A DNA stretch of 51,739 bases from contig SHUW01000003.1 in NCBI GenBank assembly GCA_009694465.1, positions 1-51,739 on the forward strand, written 5' to 3'. The notes below the pieces were generated by a model. It had not been told where the DNA came from and made no database searches. It saw only the letters and a program-made list of their open reading frames with translations. This DNA comes from Ilumatobacteraceae bacterium (GTDB lineage Bacteria > Actinomycetota > Acidimicrobiia > Acidimicrobiales > Ilumatobacteraceae). Positions 30,216 to 39,326 of the stretch are shown piece by piece. Both the position numbers and the translations under genes were made by a program. Within the stretch, counting starts at the first letter, position 1, and every line of letters begins with the position of its first letter.

Positions 30216-30264
30216 GGACAATGTTGATGTCATCTTCAGGTTCAACCAAAAATCTTGGGTCCTT

Positions 30265-30996
30265 ATGGGCTCTGTAGACCTTTGGCTTTTGTTGGCGGTA
30301 GTTCTCCTTGCGGCGACAGTGCAAAACATTGTTGGCTTTGGCTTCGCCCTCCTGGCGGTGCCGATCATGGCGCTTTTCATCGATACCCACGATGGGGTAG
30401 TGATAGCCACCTTCTTGGGTTTCATCAGTAGTGGCTTTCAAGCCTGGTCCGGGCGCCGAGAGGCTGATTATGCCGTTGTCAGGAAATTGAGTTTTTCATG
30501 CCTCTTGGGAATTCCGCTGGGGCTAGTTGTTTTTAGTTCTGTGGATGTGCAGGTTCTCAAGGTTTTGCTTGGTGTGGGAGTCCTGTGCTCGGTTGTATTT
30601 CTTATTAAAGGTTCGTCATTGCCCAACACTGGAGCGTGGCTGGAGTGGATGGCTGGAATCCTGAGCGGTGCCTTGGCCGCTTCTCTGTCGACTAACGGAC
30701 CACCATTAGTTTTTGCATTGCAAAGCCGAAAGATGCCGATTGCTCGTTTTCGCGCAACCATCAGCATGATTTTCGCCGTCTCAGGTTTCGTCACACTGCT
30801 CTCCTTCGCGCTTTTACGCAAAGTGTCACAAGATCAAATGGGAGCCTCGCTGATTGCAATGCCCGTGTTGCTAGTAGGAATATTTTTGGGAAGGCGATTG
30901 CAGCGCTTAGTGAATGAGGTGGCGTCACGCAAATTTGTACTGACTCTTTTAACTGTGGCTGGCATCTCGGCGCTGATCACTGGACTGAACGGCTAG
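30265..30996 (+). CDS. TSUP-family membrane transporter/permease
   Basis: TSUP-like VQNIVGFGFALLAVPIMALF..., repeated hydrophobic helices; start at ATG 30265, long upstream ORF rejected. Confidence 0.8.
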   Translation: MGSVDLWLLLAVVLLAATVQNIVGFGFALLAVPIMALFIDTHDGVVIATFLGFISSGFQAWSGRREADYAVVRKLSFSCLLGIPLGLVVFSSVDVQVLKVLLGVGVLCSVVFLIKGSSLPNTGAWLEWMAGILSGALAASLSTNGPPLVFALQSRKMPIARFRATISMIFAVSGFVTLLSFALLRKVSQDQMGASLIAMPVLLVGIFLGRRLQRLVNEVASRKFVLTLLTVAGISALITGLNG

Positions 30997-31015
30997 ATAT
31001 ATTTGCCAATGAAAG

Positions 31016-31726
31016 TTAGCCAGCAAAGATCGATGTCCACTGATCTTTATCCATTGGTTTAAGAACAAAATTGTGCTGACGCACTTCGGATAGAGGTTCA
31101 TAGGCATTTTGCGAATAACGATGACCAGGATAAATAACTGTCTGATCGGGGAGACTATTGAGTGTTTGCAAACTGTGATACATCAATTCTGGATCGCTTC
31201 CTGGGAAATCCGTGCGGCCACAACCGTCAAGAAAGAGGGTGTCGCCTGAGATGAGGCACCCGTTCACTAAGAAGCACTGAGAACCTGGTGTATGCCCAGG
31301 AGTGTGGAGCAGAGTGATGTCAAGAGATCCCACGCTCACAACGTCACCCGCCTCGTGACTAATCAGATCGCCTTGACTGACTCCAGTCGTTTTCAGGATC
31401 CACGGCGCTTCTTCCTTGTTGACGTGGATGCCCACGCTTGACCGTTCAAGCAGTTGTGTGATGCCTTCAATCTTGTGGCCCATCATCGAGCCACCAATAT
31501 GGTCAGCATGGAAGTGTGTGGCTAATGCGCCAGTAATTTTCATGCCATCGGCGAGAGCAACATTGACGAGGTCATCGACTGCATAGGCCGGATCAACCAC
31601 AATGCACTCGCCTGTTGTGCGGTCACCGAGGAGATACACGAAATTAGCCATTTGTATGGCAGTGGAATCACCCTTGGCAAAGTCGTATCCGGATAGTAAT
31701 TGTCTGAAGTAAAAACGATCATCCAC
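31016..31726 (-). CDS. MBL-fold metallohydrolase
   Basis: THFHADHIGG, LHTPGHTPGSQCFL, SGDTLFLDGCGRTDFPG, YPGHRY; GTG 31726 preceded by TACTGT-N6, leaving the core fold intact. Confidence 0.88.
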   Translation of the reverse strand: MDDRFYFRQLLSGYDFAKGDSTAIQMANFVYLLGDRTTGECIVVDPAYAVDDLVNVALADGMKITGALATHFHADHIGGSMMGHKIEGITQLLERSSVGIHVNKEEAPWILKTTGVSQGDLISHEAGDVVSVGSLDITLLHTPGHTPGSQCFLVNGCLISGDTLFLDGCGRTDFPGSDPELMYHSLQTLNSLPDQTVIYPGHRYSQNAYEPLSEVRQHNFVLKPMDKDQWTSIFAG

Positions 31727-31775
31727 ATCACCACAGTAGACGGTTGAAGGGGGCTCCTGCTCGTAACATAGGAGC

Positions 31776-33263
31776 ATGTCGACTGACAATCTTGAAACTG
31801 GAGTACTTTCCAAGTTGAGCGTGGGTCAGGTCATACCTTTTGCAGGAAATCGTTGGACGACTGTCTCCTCCTCGTTGGCAGATTCATTCGTGCAGGGTGA
31901 CCGTCTGGTAGTTGTGCAAGAAACCGGCCAACTTCTACACATACCGCAAGCCATCTTTGAACTTGCGGACCGTGCCGTCACACAGGCGAAACTCGCATTT
32001 GCTGCGATGGCCAGCGTTACACCAGCGGAAATTTCTGACTTTTATGAGGCTTTCGCCCACAACCTTGAAGATCCCAAAATATTCGGACGAATTGCAACGG
32101 CTAATCAAAAAGATGTTGAAAGAGCGAAGCGCGAGGGGCGCTCCACGACGCGGCTGCTGATGGACGAGAAAATGCGCACCGAGATGATTGGTTCGTTGCG
32201 TATGTGGAGGGATCTGCGAGACACTCGCGATGTCTTGGCCAACTCGGTTGAACATCCAAGTTGGGAAGTCCAAGAAAGGCGTGCTCCTTTGGGAGTTGTT
32301 GGTTTTGTATTTGAGGGACGACCAAATGTTTTCGCCGACGCGACGGGTGTTTTGCGTTCAGGTAACACTGTCGTGTTTCGAATCGGCAGTGATGCGTTGG
32401 GCACGGCCAGAGAAATTATGGCTTGCGCCCTCTTACCGGCACTGAAGTCAAGCGGGCTTCCTGATGGCGCAGTTCAGTTGATTGACTCGCCTGAAAGATC
32501 ATCTGGATACGCGTTGTTTTCGCATCATGGGCTTGGTCTTGCTGTGGCTCGCGGAAGTGGACAAGCAGTCAGCCAGTTAGGTGCGGTTGCTCGCCAATCT
32601 GGGATACCAGTGAGCCTGCATGGAACTGGTGGAGCGTGGATATTGGTCGCTGACTCTGCCTCACCAGAGCGCGTCACGGCTTGCGTTCGCCATTCACTTG
32701 ACCGCAAGGTATGTAACACTGCCAATGTCATTTGTTTGCCCAGTTCACCAGGCCTCTTAGCCGCAGTGCTACAGGGGATCACTGAGGCATCTGCATCAAG
32801 GTCCACTCAAGCAGTTATCCACTGTGCTTCGGTTGCCGACCAACTTAAAATCAAGCAGAGTTTGAAGCAATCCGATGAAGTTGAGTTGCATGTGCATCAG
32901 GGAGACCACCATTTGGCCGAAGAATGGGAGTGGGATCAGCAACCTGAAGTATCCATCCGCTTCACGGAGTCGCTTAATGAGAGTTGCGAATTGTTCAATA
33001 CCTATAGTCCTCGATTTGTGGTTGGTGTTATCTCTGATGACGAGAGAGATTTTGAGATTGTCTATCGGCTCTGTGAGGCGCCCTTTGTCGGTGATGGATT
33101 CACTAGATGGGTAGACGGTCAATACGCTTTGGCACGTCCTGAACTTGGCCTGTCAAATTGGCAACACGGCCGGTTATTCGCTCGTGGTGGAATATTGTCT
33201 GGCGACGGAGTGTTCTCTGTGCGCTATGTGATGCATCAGACGGATTTGGCGCAGCATCGTTAA
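31776..33263 (+). CDS. glutamate-5-semialdehyde dehydrogenase-like (ProA family) with extra N-terminal region
   Basis: APLGVVGFVFEGRPNVFADATGVLRSGNTVVFRIGSDA, DRKVCNTANVICLP; about 60 aa N-terminal extra segment. Confidence 0.75.
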   Translation: MSTDNLETGVLSKLSVGQVIPFAGNRWTTVSSSLADSFVQGDRLVVVQETGQLLHIPQAIFELADRAVTQAKLAFAAMASVTPAEISDFYEAFAHNLEDPKIFGRIATANQKDVERAKREGRSTTRLLMDEKMRTEMIGSLRMWRDLRDTRDVLANSVEHPSWEVQERRAPLGVVGFVFEGRPNVFADATGVLRSGNTVVFRIGSDALGTAREIMACALLPALKSSGLPDGAVQLIDSPERSSGYALFSHHGLGLAVARGSGQAVSQLGAVARQSGIPVSLHGTGGAWILVADSASPERVTACVRHSLDRKVCNTANVICLPSSPGLLAAVLQGITEASASRSTQAVIHCASVADQLKIKQSLKQSDEVELHVHQGDHHLAEEWEWDQQPEVSIRFTESLNESCELFNTYSPRFVVGVISDDERDFEIVYRLCEAPFVGDGFTRWVDGQYALARPELGLSNWQHGRLFARGGILSGDGVFSVRYVMHQTDLAQHR

Positions 33264-34630
33264 GAAGTCAAACGTGAAAGCAGATTCTCAATTATCTGTG
33301 ACCCACGACCTGTTTTTGCTTCGCGATTGTCGGCGATTGAGGCAAGTTTAGTCATTGTATTTACGGCGAAAAATCTGATGGGTTCAGGCTCCCATTTCCG
33401 CGAGAAGTGATTGACCCACGGAAGAGTGGTGAGATGACTTTGTTGTCCACTGATGAGGTCAGTCAAGGTGCGCGCAGCCAAATTGGCTGTGGCGACACCA
33501 TCACCGACGTATCCGCCAGCGGTAGCAATCCCCGTGGCGCGATCAAAGGTCACCGAACTGTGCCAATCACGCGCCGCTCCTAGTGGGCCACCCCAGTGAT
33601 GTGTAAATTTAGTGCCTTGAAGAATGGGGAATAATTCCAGCAGCGTGTGCTCCAGCATTTCGCGCACCTTTATATTGCGATCGAAGTGCGGACGAATTGC
33701 AGAGCCGAAATGGTATGGAGCACCTCGTCCACCGAATGCGAGTCGACCATCAGCTGTTCTTTGACCGTAGATGATCATATTTCGACCGTCATTAAATGTT
33801 GTGCGGTCTTTCAAACCAATGTCATCCCACAACGTCTGGGTGAGAGGTTCGGTGGCGATCATTAAGGAATACAGTGGCAAGATCTCCCGACTGTGACCTT
33901 TTAATGAAGAAGAGAAGGCCTCTGTTGCCCGAATAATGACCCCAGTATCAATATCGCCTTTACTCGTGTGTACTCGAGTAGGGGAGAGAGAGCGTACTTC
34001 CACTCCCTCATAAATTTCAACATTCCGTTGCCGAAGACTTTGTGCTAATCCATTCACCAACTTTCTTGGATGTAAAACTGCACTGTCCGCATCAAAAACC
34101 GCTGAAAGTGCTCCCTGCATGTTGACAACTGAACGAGTTTCACTGGCCGAGAGAATTCGTAGATGATCGGCATCAATGTTAAATCTGCGAGCCGTATCGA
34201 CCCGAGTGCGTGCTTTTTGTAACTGCGATTGGGAACGACAAACATCGATTGATCCACCTTTGTGGAAATCACAGTTAATGCCAAGTGCGGTGATTTGGTG
34301 ATCAATCTCATCAACGGTGTCATGCATTGCACATTGCATCGCCGTAGCGAGAACGGCACCATGGGACTTCTCCAGCGATTCAAGAGACATCGGTAGCAAC
34401 GATGAGCACCAACCACCGTTTCGACCACTCGCCCCAAATCCCACTGAGTTTTTTTCCAATATGCATATTCTCCACAGTGGAAAACGTTGCTGTAGGTAAT
34501 GAGCCGACCAGAGCCCAGTCAATCCAGCTCCGACGATCACGACATCTGCCGTTGAGGGAATGGAATCCGCCTCATTGCAGGATTGTGCAGAAGAGAAATC
34601 ATCCCATAGGCAACCTGGCAGAGTCATCAT
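33260..34630 (-). CDS. FAD-dependent oxidoreductase, DAO/PuuB-like
   Basis: VVIVGAGLTGLWSAHYLQ, EKNSVGFGASGRNGGWCSS, GGYVGDGVATANLAARTL. Confidence 0.88.
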   Translation of the reverse strand: MMTLPGCLWDDFSSAQSCNEADSIPSTADVVIVGAGLTGLWSAHYLQQRFPLWRICILEKNSVGFGASGRNGGWCSSLLPMSLESLEKSHGAVLATAMQCAMHDTVDEIDHQITALGINCDFHKGGSIDVCRSQSQLQKARTRVDTARRFNIDADHLRILSASETRSVVNMQGALSAVFDADSAVLHPRKLVNGLAQSLRQRNVEIYEGVEVRSLSPTRVHTSKGDIDTGVIIRATEAFSSSLKGHSREILPLYSLMIATEPLTQTLWDDIGLKDRTTFNDGRNMIIYGQRTADGRLAFGGRGAPYHFGSAIRPHFDRNIKVREMLEHTLLELFPILQGTKFTHHWGGPLGAARDWHSSVTFDRATGIATAGGYVGDGVATANLAARTLTDLISGQQSHLTTLPWVNHFSRKWEPEPIRFFAVNTMTKLASIADNREAKTGRGSQIIENLLSRLTS

Positions 34631-34639
34631 CTGCCTACC

Positions 34640-35479
34640 TTAGGCACAAAAGATGATGTTGTCGATCAACCTGATGCCGTCAATAGTGCCCGCAAATAGC
34701 AGTACATCACCCACATGGGCTTCCGAAACACTCTCAAGTGTCTGCGGATCAACGATTGCAATGTAATCAATCTCAATTTCGCCGATACAGGTCTGGCGGG
34801 CGGCCTCAATCAATTCTTGTCTGTCGCGAATTCCAGATTGGAAAAGTGACAGAGAATGAAAAAGCCCCTGCGAGATTAAAACTGCGAGTTGTCTTGACTC
34901 TGCACTCAGGCGAACATTTCGACTTGAGAGCGCCAATCCATCCTCTTCGCGAATTGTCGGTGCCATCATCATTTCAGTTGGTATATCAAGATCGTCAACG
35001 AGTTTTCTTAAGACGGCAAACTGTTGGAAGTCTTTTTGACCAAAGATGGCGATATCTGGAGCTGATGCAGTTAATAGTTTTGTCACCACCGTTGTCACGC
35101 CCGAAAAATGTCCCGGTCGAGAGGCACCTTCAAAGCGTGCGGTTAGCCCCGAAACCTCCACAGATGTCGCAAAAGATTCTGGATACATGCTTTTGCTACT
35201 GGGCATGTACAGAGCACTGACGCCGCTGGAACGACATATAGCGATGTCATCTTCAAGCGTTACGGGGTATGTCTCGAAGTCCTCTTCGTTATTGAATTGC
35301 AACCGGTTCACGAAAATACTCACGATGACAAATTCGCCGTGTTGCTGTGCCATATGAATAAGCGAACGATGTCCCTCATGAAGTGCGCCCATCGTTGGGA
35401 CTAGAGCAACCTTTTGGCCGCCTTGCTTCACCGCGTAAGACAGATCACTTAATTCTCTCGCCGCCTCAACGATTCTCAT
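34640..35479 (-). CDS. panC: pantoate--beta-alanine ligase
   Basis: VPTMGALHEGHRSLI, FVNRLQFNNEEDFETYP, GHFSGVTTVVTKL, FGQKDFQQ, SSRNVRLS. Confidence 0.96.
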   Translation of the reverse strand: MRIVEAARELSDLSYAVKQGGQKVALVPTMGALHEGHRSLIHMAQQHGEFVIVSIFVNRLQFNNEEDFETYPVTLEDDIAICRSSGVSALYMPSSKSMYPESFATSVEVSGLTARFEGASRPGHFSGVTTVVTKLLTASAPDIAIFGQKDFQQFAVLRKLVDDLDIPTEMMMAPTIREEDGLALSSRNVRLSAESRQLAVLISQGLFHSLSLFQSGIRDRQELIEAARQTCIGEIEIDYIAIVDPQTLESVSEAHVGDVLLFAGTIDGIRLIDNIIFCA

Positions 35480-35484
35480 GGAAG

Positions 35485-36312
35485 TCAGTGGAATGTGTGT
35501 TCGTCGTCCGGAAAGATTCCGGACTGCACGTCACGGATGAACGACCGAGTCGCCTCAATAGTAGGTGTACGAATATCTGTGTAGTGCTTTGCAAAGCGAT
35601 ACTTCGAATCACAGAGTCCGAGCACATCGTGAAGCACGAGGACTTGTCCATCACAATGAATTCCAGCACCGATACCAATCGTTGGGATACTCACCTTCTC
35701 GGTAATTTCCTTAGCCAGTTCCATTGGCATACCCTCAAGAACGACGGCACAAGCACCAGCCTGCTCAACGGCATGAGCGTCTTCGAGGATTCGTTCACGT
35801 CCGCCAGCTTCCATGCCTTCAGAGCGACCCTGAATACGAAATCCGCCCATGCGATGAAAACTTTGCGGGGTCAATCCGATGTGTCCGATCACGGGTATGT
35901 CCACGCGAGTAATGGCGGCGATGGTATCTGCCATATGTACGCCACCCTCAAGCTTGACGCATTGTGCACCATTCTTCATCAGTTCAATTGAGGAATGAAC
36001 CGCCTGTTCGGGACTGACCTGATATGAACCGAAAGGTAGATCGCCGACAACGAGTGCCTTGGTGCGAGCACGCGCCACGCAACGAACGTGGTAAGCCATT
36101 TCTTGTAGATCAACCGCGAGCGTATTATCCGTGCCCTGCACGACCATACCTACTGAATCTCCGACGAGAATCATGTCGATTCCCGCAAGATCAACCAGTC
36201 TCGCGAAGGTGAAGTCATAGGCGGTGATCATCGTCATTCGCCGACCTTGTGTTTTCCAACTGGCAAGGTCGGGCACAGTCACTCTTCTACGATCATCATT
36301 TTTCGTTGACAT
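35485..36312 (-). CDS. panB: 3-methyl-2-oxobutanoate hydroxymethyltransferase
   Basis: MITAYDFTFARLVDLAGIDMILVGDSVGMV, VVGDLPFGSYQ, VKLEGG, GHIGLTPQS, GIGAGIHCDGQVLVLHDVLG; start at ATG 36312 with GAGG SD. Confidence 0.96.
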   Translation of the reverse strand: MSTKNDDRRRVTVPDLASWKTQGRRMTMITAYDFTFARLVDLAGIDMILVGDSVGMVVQGTDNTLAVDLQEMAYHVRCVARARTKALVVGDLPFGSYQVSPEQAVHSSIELMKNGAQCVKLEGGVHMADTIAAITRVDIPVIGHIGLTPQSFHRMGGFRIQGRSEGMEAGGRERILEDAHAVEQAGACAVVLEGMPMELAKEITEKVSIPTIGIGAGIHCDGQVLVLHDVLGLCDSKYRFAKHYTDIRTPTIEATRSFIRDVQSGIFPDDEHTFH

Positions 36313-36427
36313 AGGTGGCCTCAAGCAGGGTAAGGGGATTAATAGGGCACAAACCGGGCCAACGCCCAAACGGAAACTAGCGACTTGAACAGCGAGTTTG
36401 GCTAGTGAGGCATTTATTTTTTGTGAT

Positions 36428-37504
36428 TTAGGGCATGTCGCTAAAAGCCGAGGGACATAGTTCTCGATAACAGGGCAGGTTCTTGGTTGAGGTGGCGGTC
36501 AAAATGGCTTCGGTGCAGGCTCGGGAAAAAACTTGGGCTCCAGCGGCCAAGATCGCATTCAGAAAAGCCGGGCGTCCATGGGGATCAATGAAGGCTGGGT
36601 CCCTGGCCTCAAGCGTGAGATCTCCTTGGGCGACGGATAAGCCGAAGATTGTGTCACCATCGTTCATCAGGTGCGCTGGGCGGATAGCGCGAGCAAGACC
36701 GTCATGGGCAACAGAGGCAAATTTCTTGCATTCGGACTTGCTCAGACTTTGATTAGTGGCGACGACACCGATCGTTGTATTCAAACTCGGCGAAGTGGGT
36801 GATTTGTTTCCCTGCTGCAGAGAGGAAAGATAATTGATCAATCGACGACGATCTATGGCGGATGGCTTGTGAAGCCGTCCCTGATTGAGGTCCCATGGCA
36901 ATGCTGTCTCGGGATTAATGACGGAACCGATGGAGTTAACGACCGCCAAAGCTGAGACGATCGCACCATCAGCGAGGGTCATACTGGCCATACCAAGACC
37001 TCCGCGGAGTCCACCAGAACGGGCTCCCATCCCCGCCCCAACTGTGCCCATGAGATCGGTATGACTGCTCGCTCTTTTTGCCGCTCGACGACCAAAAGAT
37101 GCATCAGGACGCATCCTAAAATTACCGCCCCGCCCGAGGTCAAAAATCACGGCGGCGGGAACGATGGGTACGACCCATTGTGGAGATTCACCTACTGGGT
37201 ACCCGACGTACTGATCCTCGAGTTCGTCCATGACACCTTGGGCTGCACCTAGGCCGTAAGCACTTCCTCCCGTGAGGACGATTCCGTGCACCCGTTGCAC
37301 CAAATTCTCTGGTTGTAGGACATCAGTTTCTCGAGTTCCAGGACCGCCACCGCGCACGTCAACTCCAGCGACAGCGCCCTGCCCAGTCAAAACAACCGTA
37401 GTTCCAGTCAAGTAACCATTGCCTGTGCGACTGAAATGCCCCACTTTGATCGCTCCAACATCAGTCAATGAGCCTGAGTAGTGGACGCTTCGTGAGTTTG
37501 CCAT
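36428..37504 (-). CDS. P1/DmpA-family (S58) peptidase
   Basis: SLTDVGAIKVGHFS, VDVRGGGPGTRETD, VLTGGSAYGLGAAQGVM, VGTVGAGMGARSGGLRGGLGMAS; start near ATG 37504 uncertain. Confidence 0.85.
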   Translation of the reverse strand: MANSRSVHYSGSLTDVGAIKVGHFSRTGNGYLTGTTVVLTGQGAVAGVDVRGGGPGTRETDVLQPENLVQRVHGIVLTGGSAYGLGAAQGVMDELEDQYVGYPVGESPQWVVPIVPAAVIFDLGRGGNFRMRPDASFGRRAAKRASSHTDLMGTVGAGMGARSGGLRGGLGMASMTLADGAIVSALAVVNSIGSVINPETALPWDLNQGRLHKPSAIDRRRLINYLSSLQQGNKSPTSPSLNTTIGVVATNQSLSKSECKKFASVAHDGLARAIRPAHLMNDGDTIFGLSVAQGDLTLEARDPAFIDPHGRPAFLNAILAAGAQVFSRACTEAILTATSTKNLPCYRELCPSAFSDMP

Positions 37505-37590
37505 TGTCCTATGTTGGCAGAGTTGTGGGGGATACAACGCAATGTTGTTCTCCTTTCAAGAAATGTCTCGGGTCTAGATATTCTCTAAGA

Positions 37591-38262
37591 GTGATTGATC
37601 AGCCAGCCTTTGAGGCACAACCCTTGGGACGATGGCGTGCATGGCGAAATCGACGCTTCTCCGGTCTCGTGCATTACCTCTGGGAGATGGCTATTGAATC
37701 GGGTGCCATCGGAGGATCAACGAAGAAAGGAAAACTGTTTGGCAGTTTTGGAGAACAGAGCGTGATCTGCTTTCCAGCGAACACGATCTTTAATGAACGG
37801 TTTATTCACATCGGGCGCAACACAATGATTGGTCCAGATTGCACCCTCTCCGCAGGAATGGTTCCTGGTCAACAATGTTTGAGCGATCGAATTGTGACGA
37901 TTGGGAATCGTTGCTTGATCGGAAAAGGTACAGGCATCGTTGGGCACTTCTCCATCGAGATAGGTGATGATGTGTGGACAGGTCACAACGTGTACATCAC
38001 CGACCAAAATCATGGGTATGAGGACATCTCGCGTCCGATATCAGTGCAGACCATGCCGGAGAAGGCAGTGCGTATCGGCAACGGTTCTTGGCTTGGATAT
38101 GGGACTGTCGTTCTGCCGGGTGCTGATATTGGAGAGCATGTCGTCATTGGAGCGAACAGTGTTGTTACTGGAACGATCCCGTCATTCAGCGTGGCTGTTG
38201 GTTCGCCGGCCAAAGTCGTGAGACGCTACGTCAATGGTGCTTGGGAACCTGTGATTTCTTAA
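37591..38262 (+). CDS. hexapeptide-repeat (left-handed beta-helix) acyltransferase
   Basis: RIGNGSWLGYGTVVLPGADIGEHVVIGANSVVTGTIPSFSVAVGSPAKVVRRY; GTG 37591 preceded by TATTCT-N6. Confidence 0.85.
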   Translation: MIDQPAFEAQPLGRWRAWRNRRFSGLVHYLWEMAIESGAIGGSTKKGKLFGSFGEQSVICFPANTIFNERFIHIGRNTMIGPDCTLSAGMVPGQQCLSDRIVTIGNRCLIGKGTGIVGHFSIEIGDDVWTGHNVYITDQNHGYEDISRPISVQTMPEKAVRIGNGSWLGYGTVVLPGADIGEHVVIGANSVVTGTIPSFSVAVGSPAKVVRRYVNGAWEPVIS

Positions 38263-38783
38263 ACCGCAAGGTCCTTTGGTGCGCCGCACGACTTCATACG
38301 ATTTGCTTGAGCGAAATAATCAATCAATGTTGAGGCTGGTGAACCTTCGACCATTGACTCTGCAAAAGGGGCGTTTTCGCCCGTGCGCAATATTGCCGTA
38401 TAGGCGATGCGACCGTTGATCCAATCCTGAAAAATATCTCTCCAAGTATCGACTCGCTTTTGGTCTTGCGGACTGGCTAACTGTTGCGAAGTGACATCAT
38501 CAAGCATTTTCTGAATGATCGCTGTGGCTTCGTCAATAATGTCGGCACGCTCTGACAAAGCGTTGGGACCGACAGTATTAATGCGTCTCAGGTCAACCAA
38601 AGTATCTCGCTGAAGATTTGCTTCTTGGCACAACGCGTTGGCTCGTATTGACCAGGAAGTGTCATCGACCGCAGCGACATTGTCTCTGGAAGGCGGGAAA
38701 AATAGTGCCCAGACCCAAAAGACGGCAATGCCAAGAGAAATAAAAGTCAATAATACTTTGACAGGCTGGCGAGAAAGGCTCAC
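38259..38783 (-). CDS. membrane-anchored/secreted protein of unknown function
   Basis: Single N-terminal TM segment then a soluble region with two Cys; ATGA overlap with DoxX gene. Confidence 0.6.
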   Translation of the reverse strand: MSLSRQPVKVLLTFISLGIAVFWVWALFFPPSRDNVAAVDDTSWSIRANALCQEANLQRDTLVDLRRINTVGPNALSERADIIDEATAIIQKMLDDVTSQQLASPQDQKRVDTWRDIFQDWINGRIAYTAILRTGENAPFAESMVEGSPASTLIDYFAQANRMKSCGAPKDLAV

Positions 38784-39298
38784 GATGTTTTAATGGGGCG
38801 ATAGGAAATAAGCATCTGTAAAATTCCTCCGCCAATTCCAAGGGCAGCGGTGATCACGAGTGAGTTCCAACCCGGTACCGAGAAATCAATGGCATTATCT
38901 AGGGACCAGTCTCCAGCGCCGATGGTGCCAACCGCCAAAGCACCCAGCAAGATTGTGGCGCAATATTCCCAACCTTGATTTGGTTTGAAGATAAAAAAAC
39001 CGACCTTGCCATGTGCCGTATAGATCGCCACGACCATGACTCCAATGACGCCTGCGGCGGCAAGTGGAGTGAGTAATCCGACTGCCAGCATTAGGCCAGC
39101 TCCTATTTCTGTGCTCGCTGCCAAACGTGCCTGCCACTTAGGCCACTTCATGCCCATACTTGCGAACCAGCCAGAGGTTCCAGCAAGGCCACCTGCTCCG
39201 AATACTTTGTTGTAACCGTGGTATGCAAGAAACAATCCCAGACACAAGCGCAAGATAAGCAAACCAAGATTAAGTTGATTGGGTAATGCAATTTCCAT
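38780..39298 (-). CDS. DoxX-family membrane protein
   Basis: LGLLILRLCLGLFLAYHGYNKVFG, four hydrophobic helices; TAATCT-N6-ATG. Confidence 0.83.
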   Translation of the reverse strand: MEIALPNQLNLGLLILRLCLGLFLAYHGYNKVFGAGGLAGTSGWFASMGMKWPKWQARLAASTEIGAGLMLAVGLLTPLAAAGVIGVMVVAIYTAHGKVGFFIFKPNQGWEYCATILLGALAVGTIGAGDWSLDNAIDFSVPGWNSLVITAALGIGGGILQMLISYRPIKTS

Positions 39299-39326
39299 AT
39301 TGCTAGATTACTGCTAGGAATTGATT

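Noticed and set aside
29818-30264. N-terminal 149 codons of the track ORF for the TSUP transporter
   Set aside because: They run antisense through the M20 amidohydrolase and the operator; no homology; ATG 30265 gives a normal transporter N-terminus.
36313-36427. pan riboswitch before panB
   Set aside because: The leader after the likely -10 appears short and I could not build the motif's characteristic stems; only a generic stem-loop is visible.
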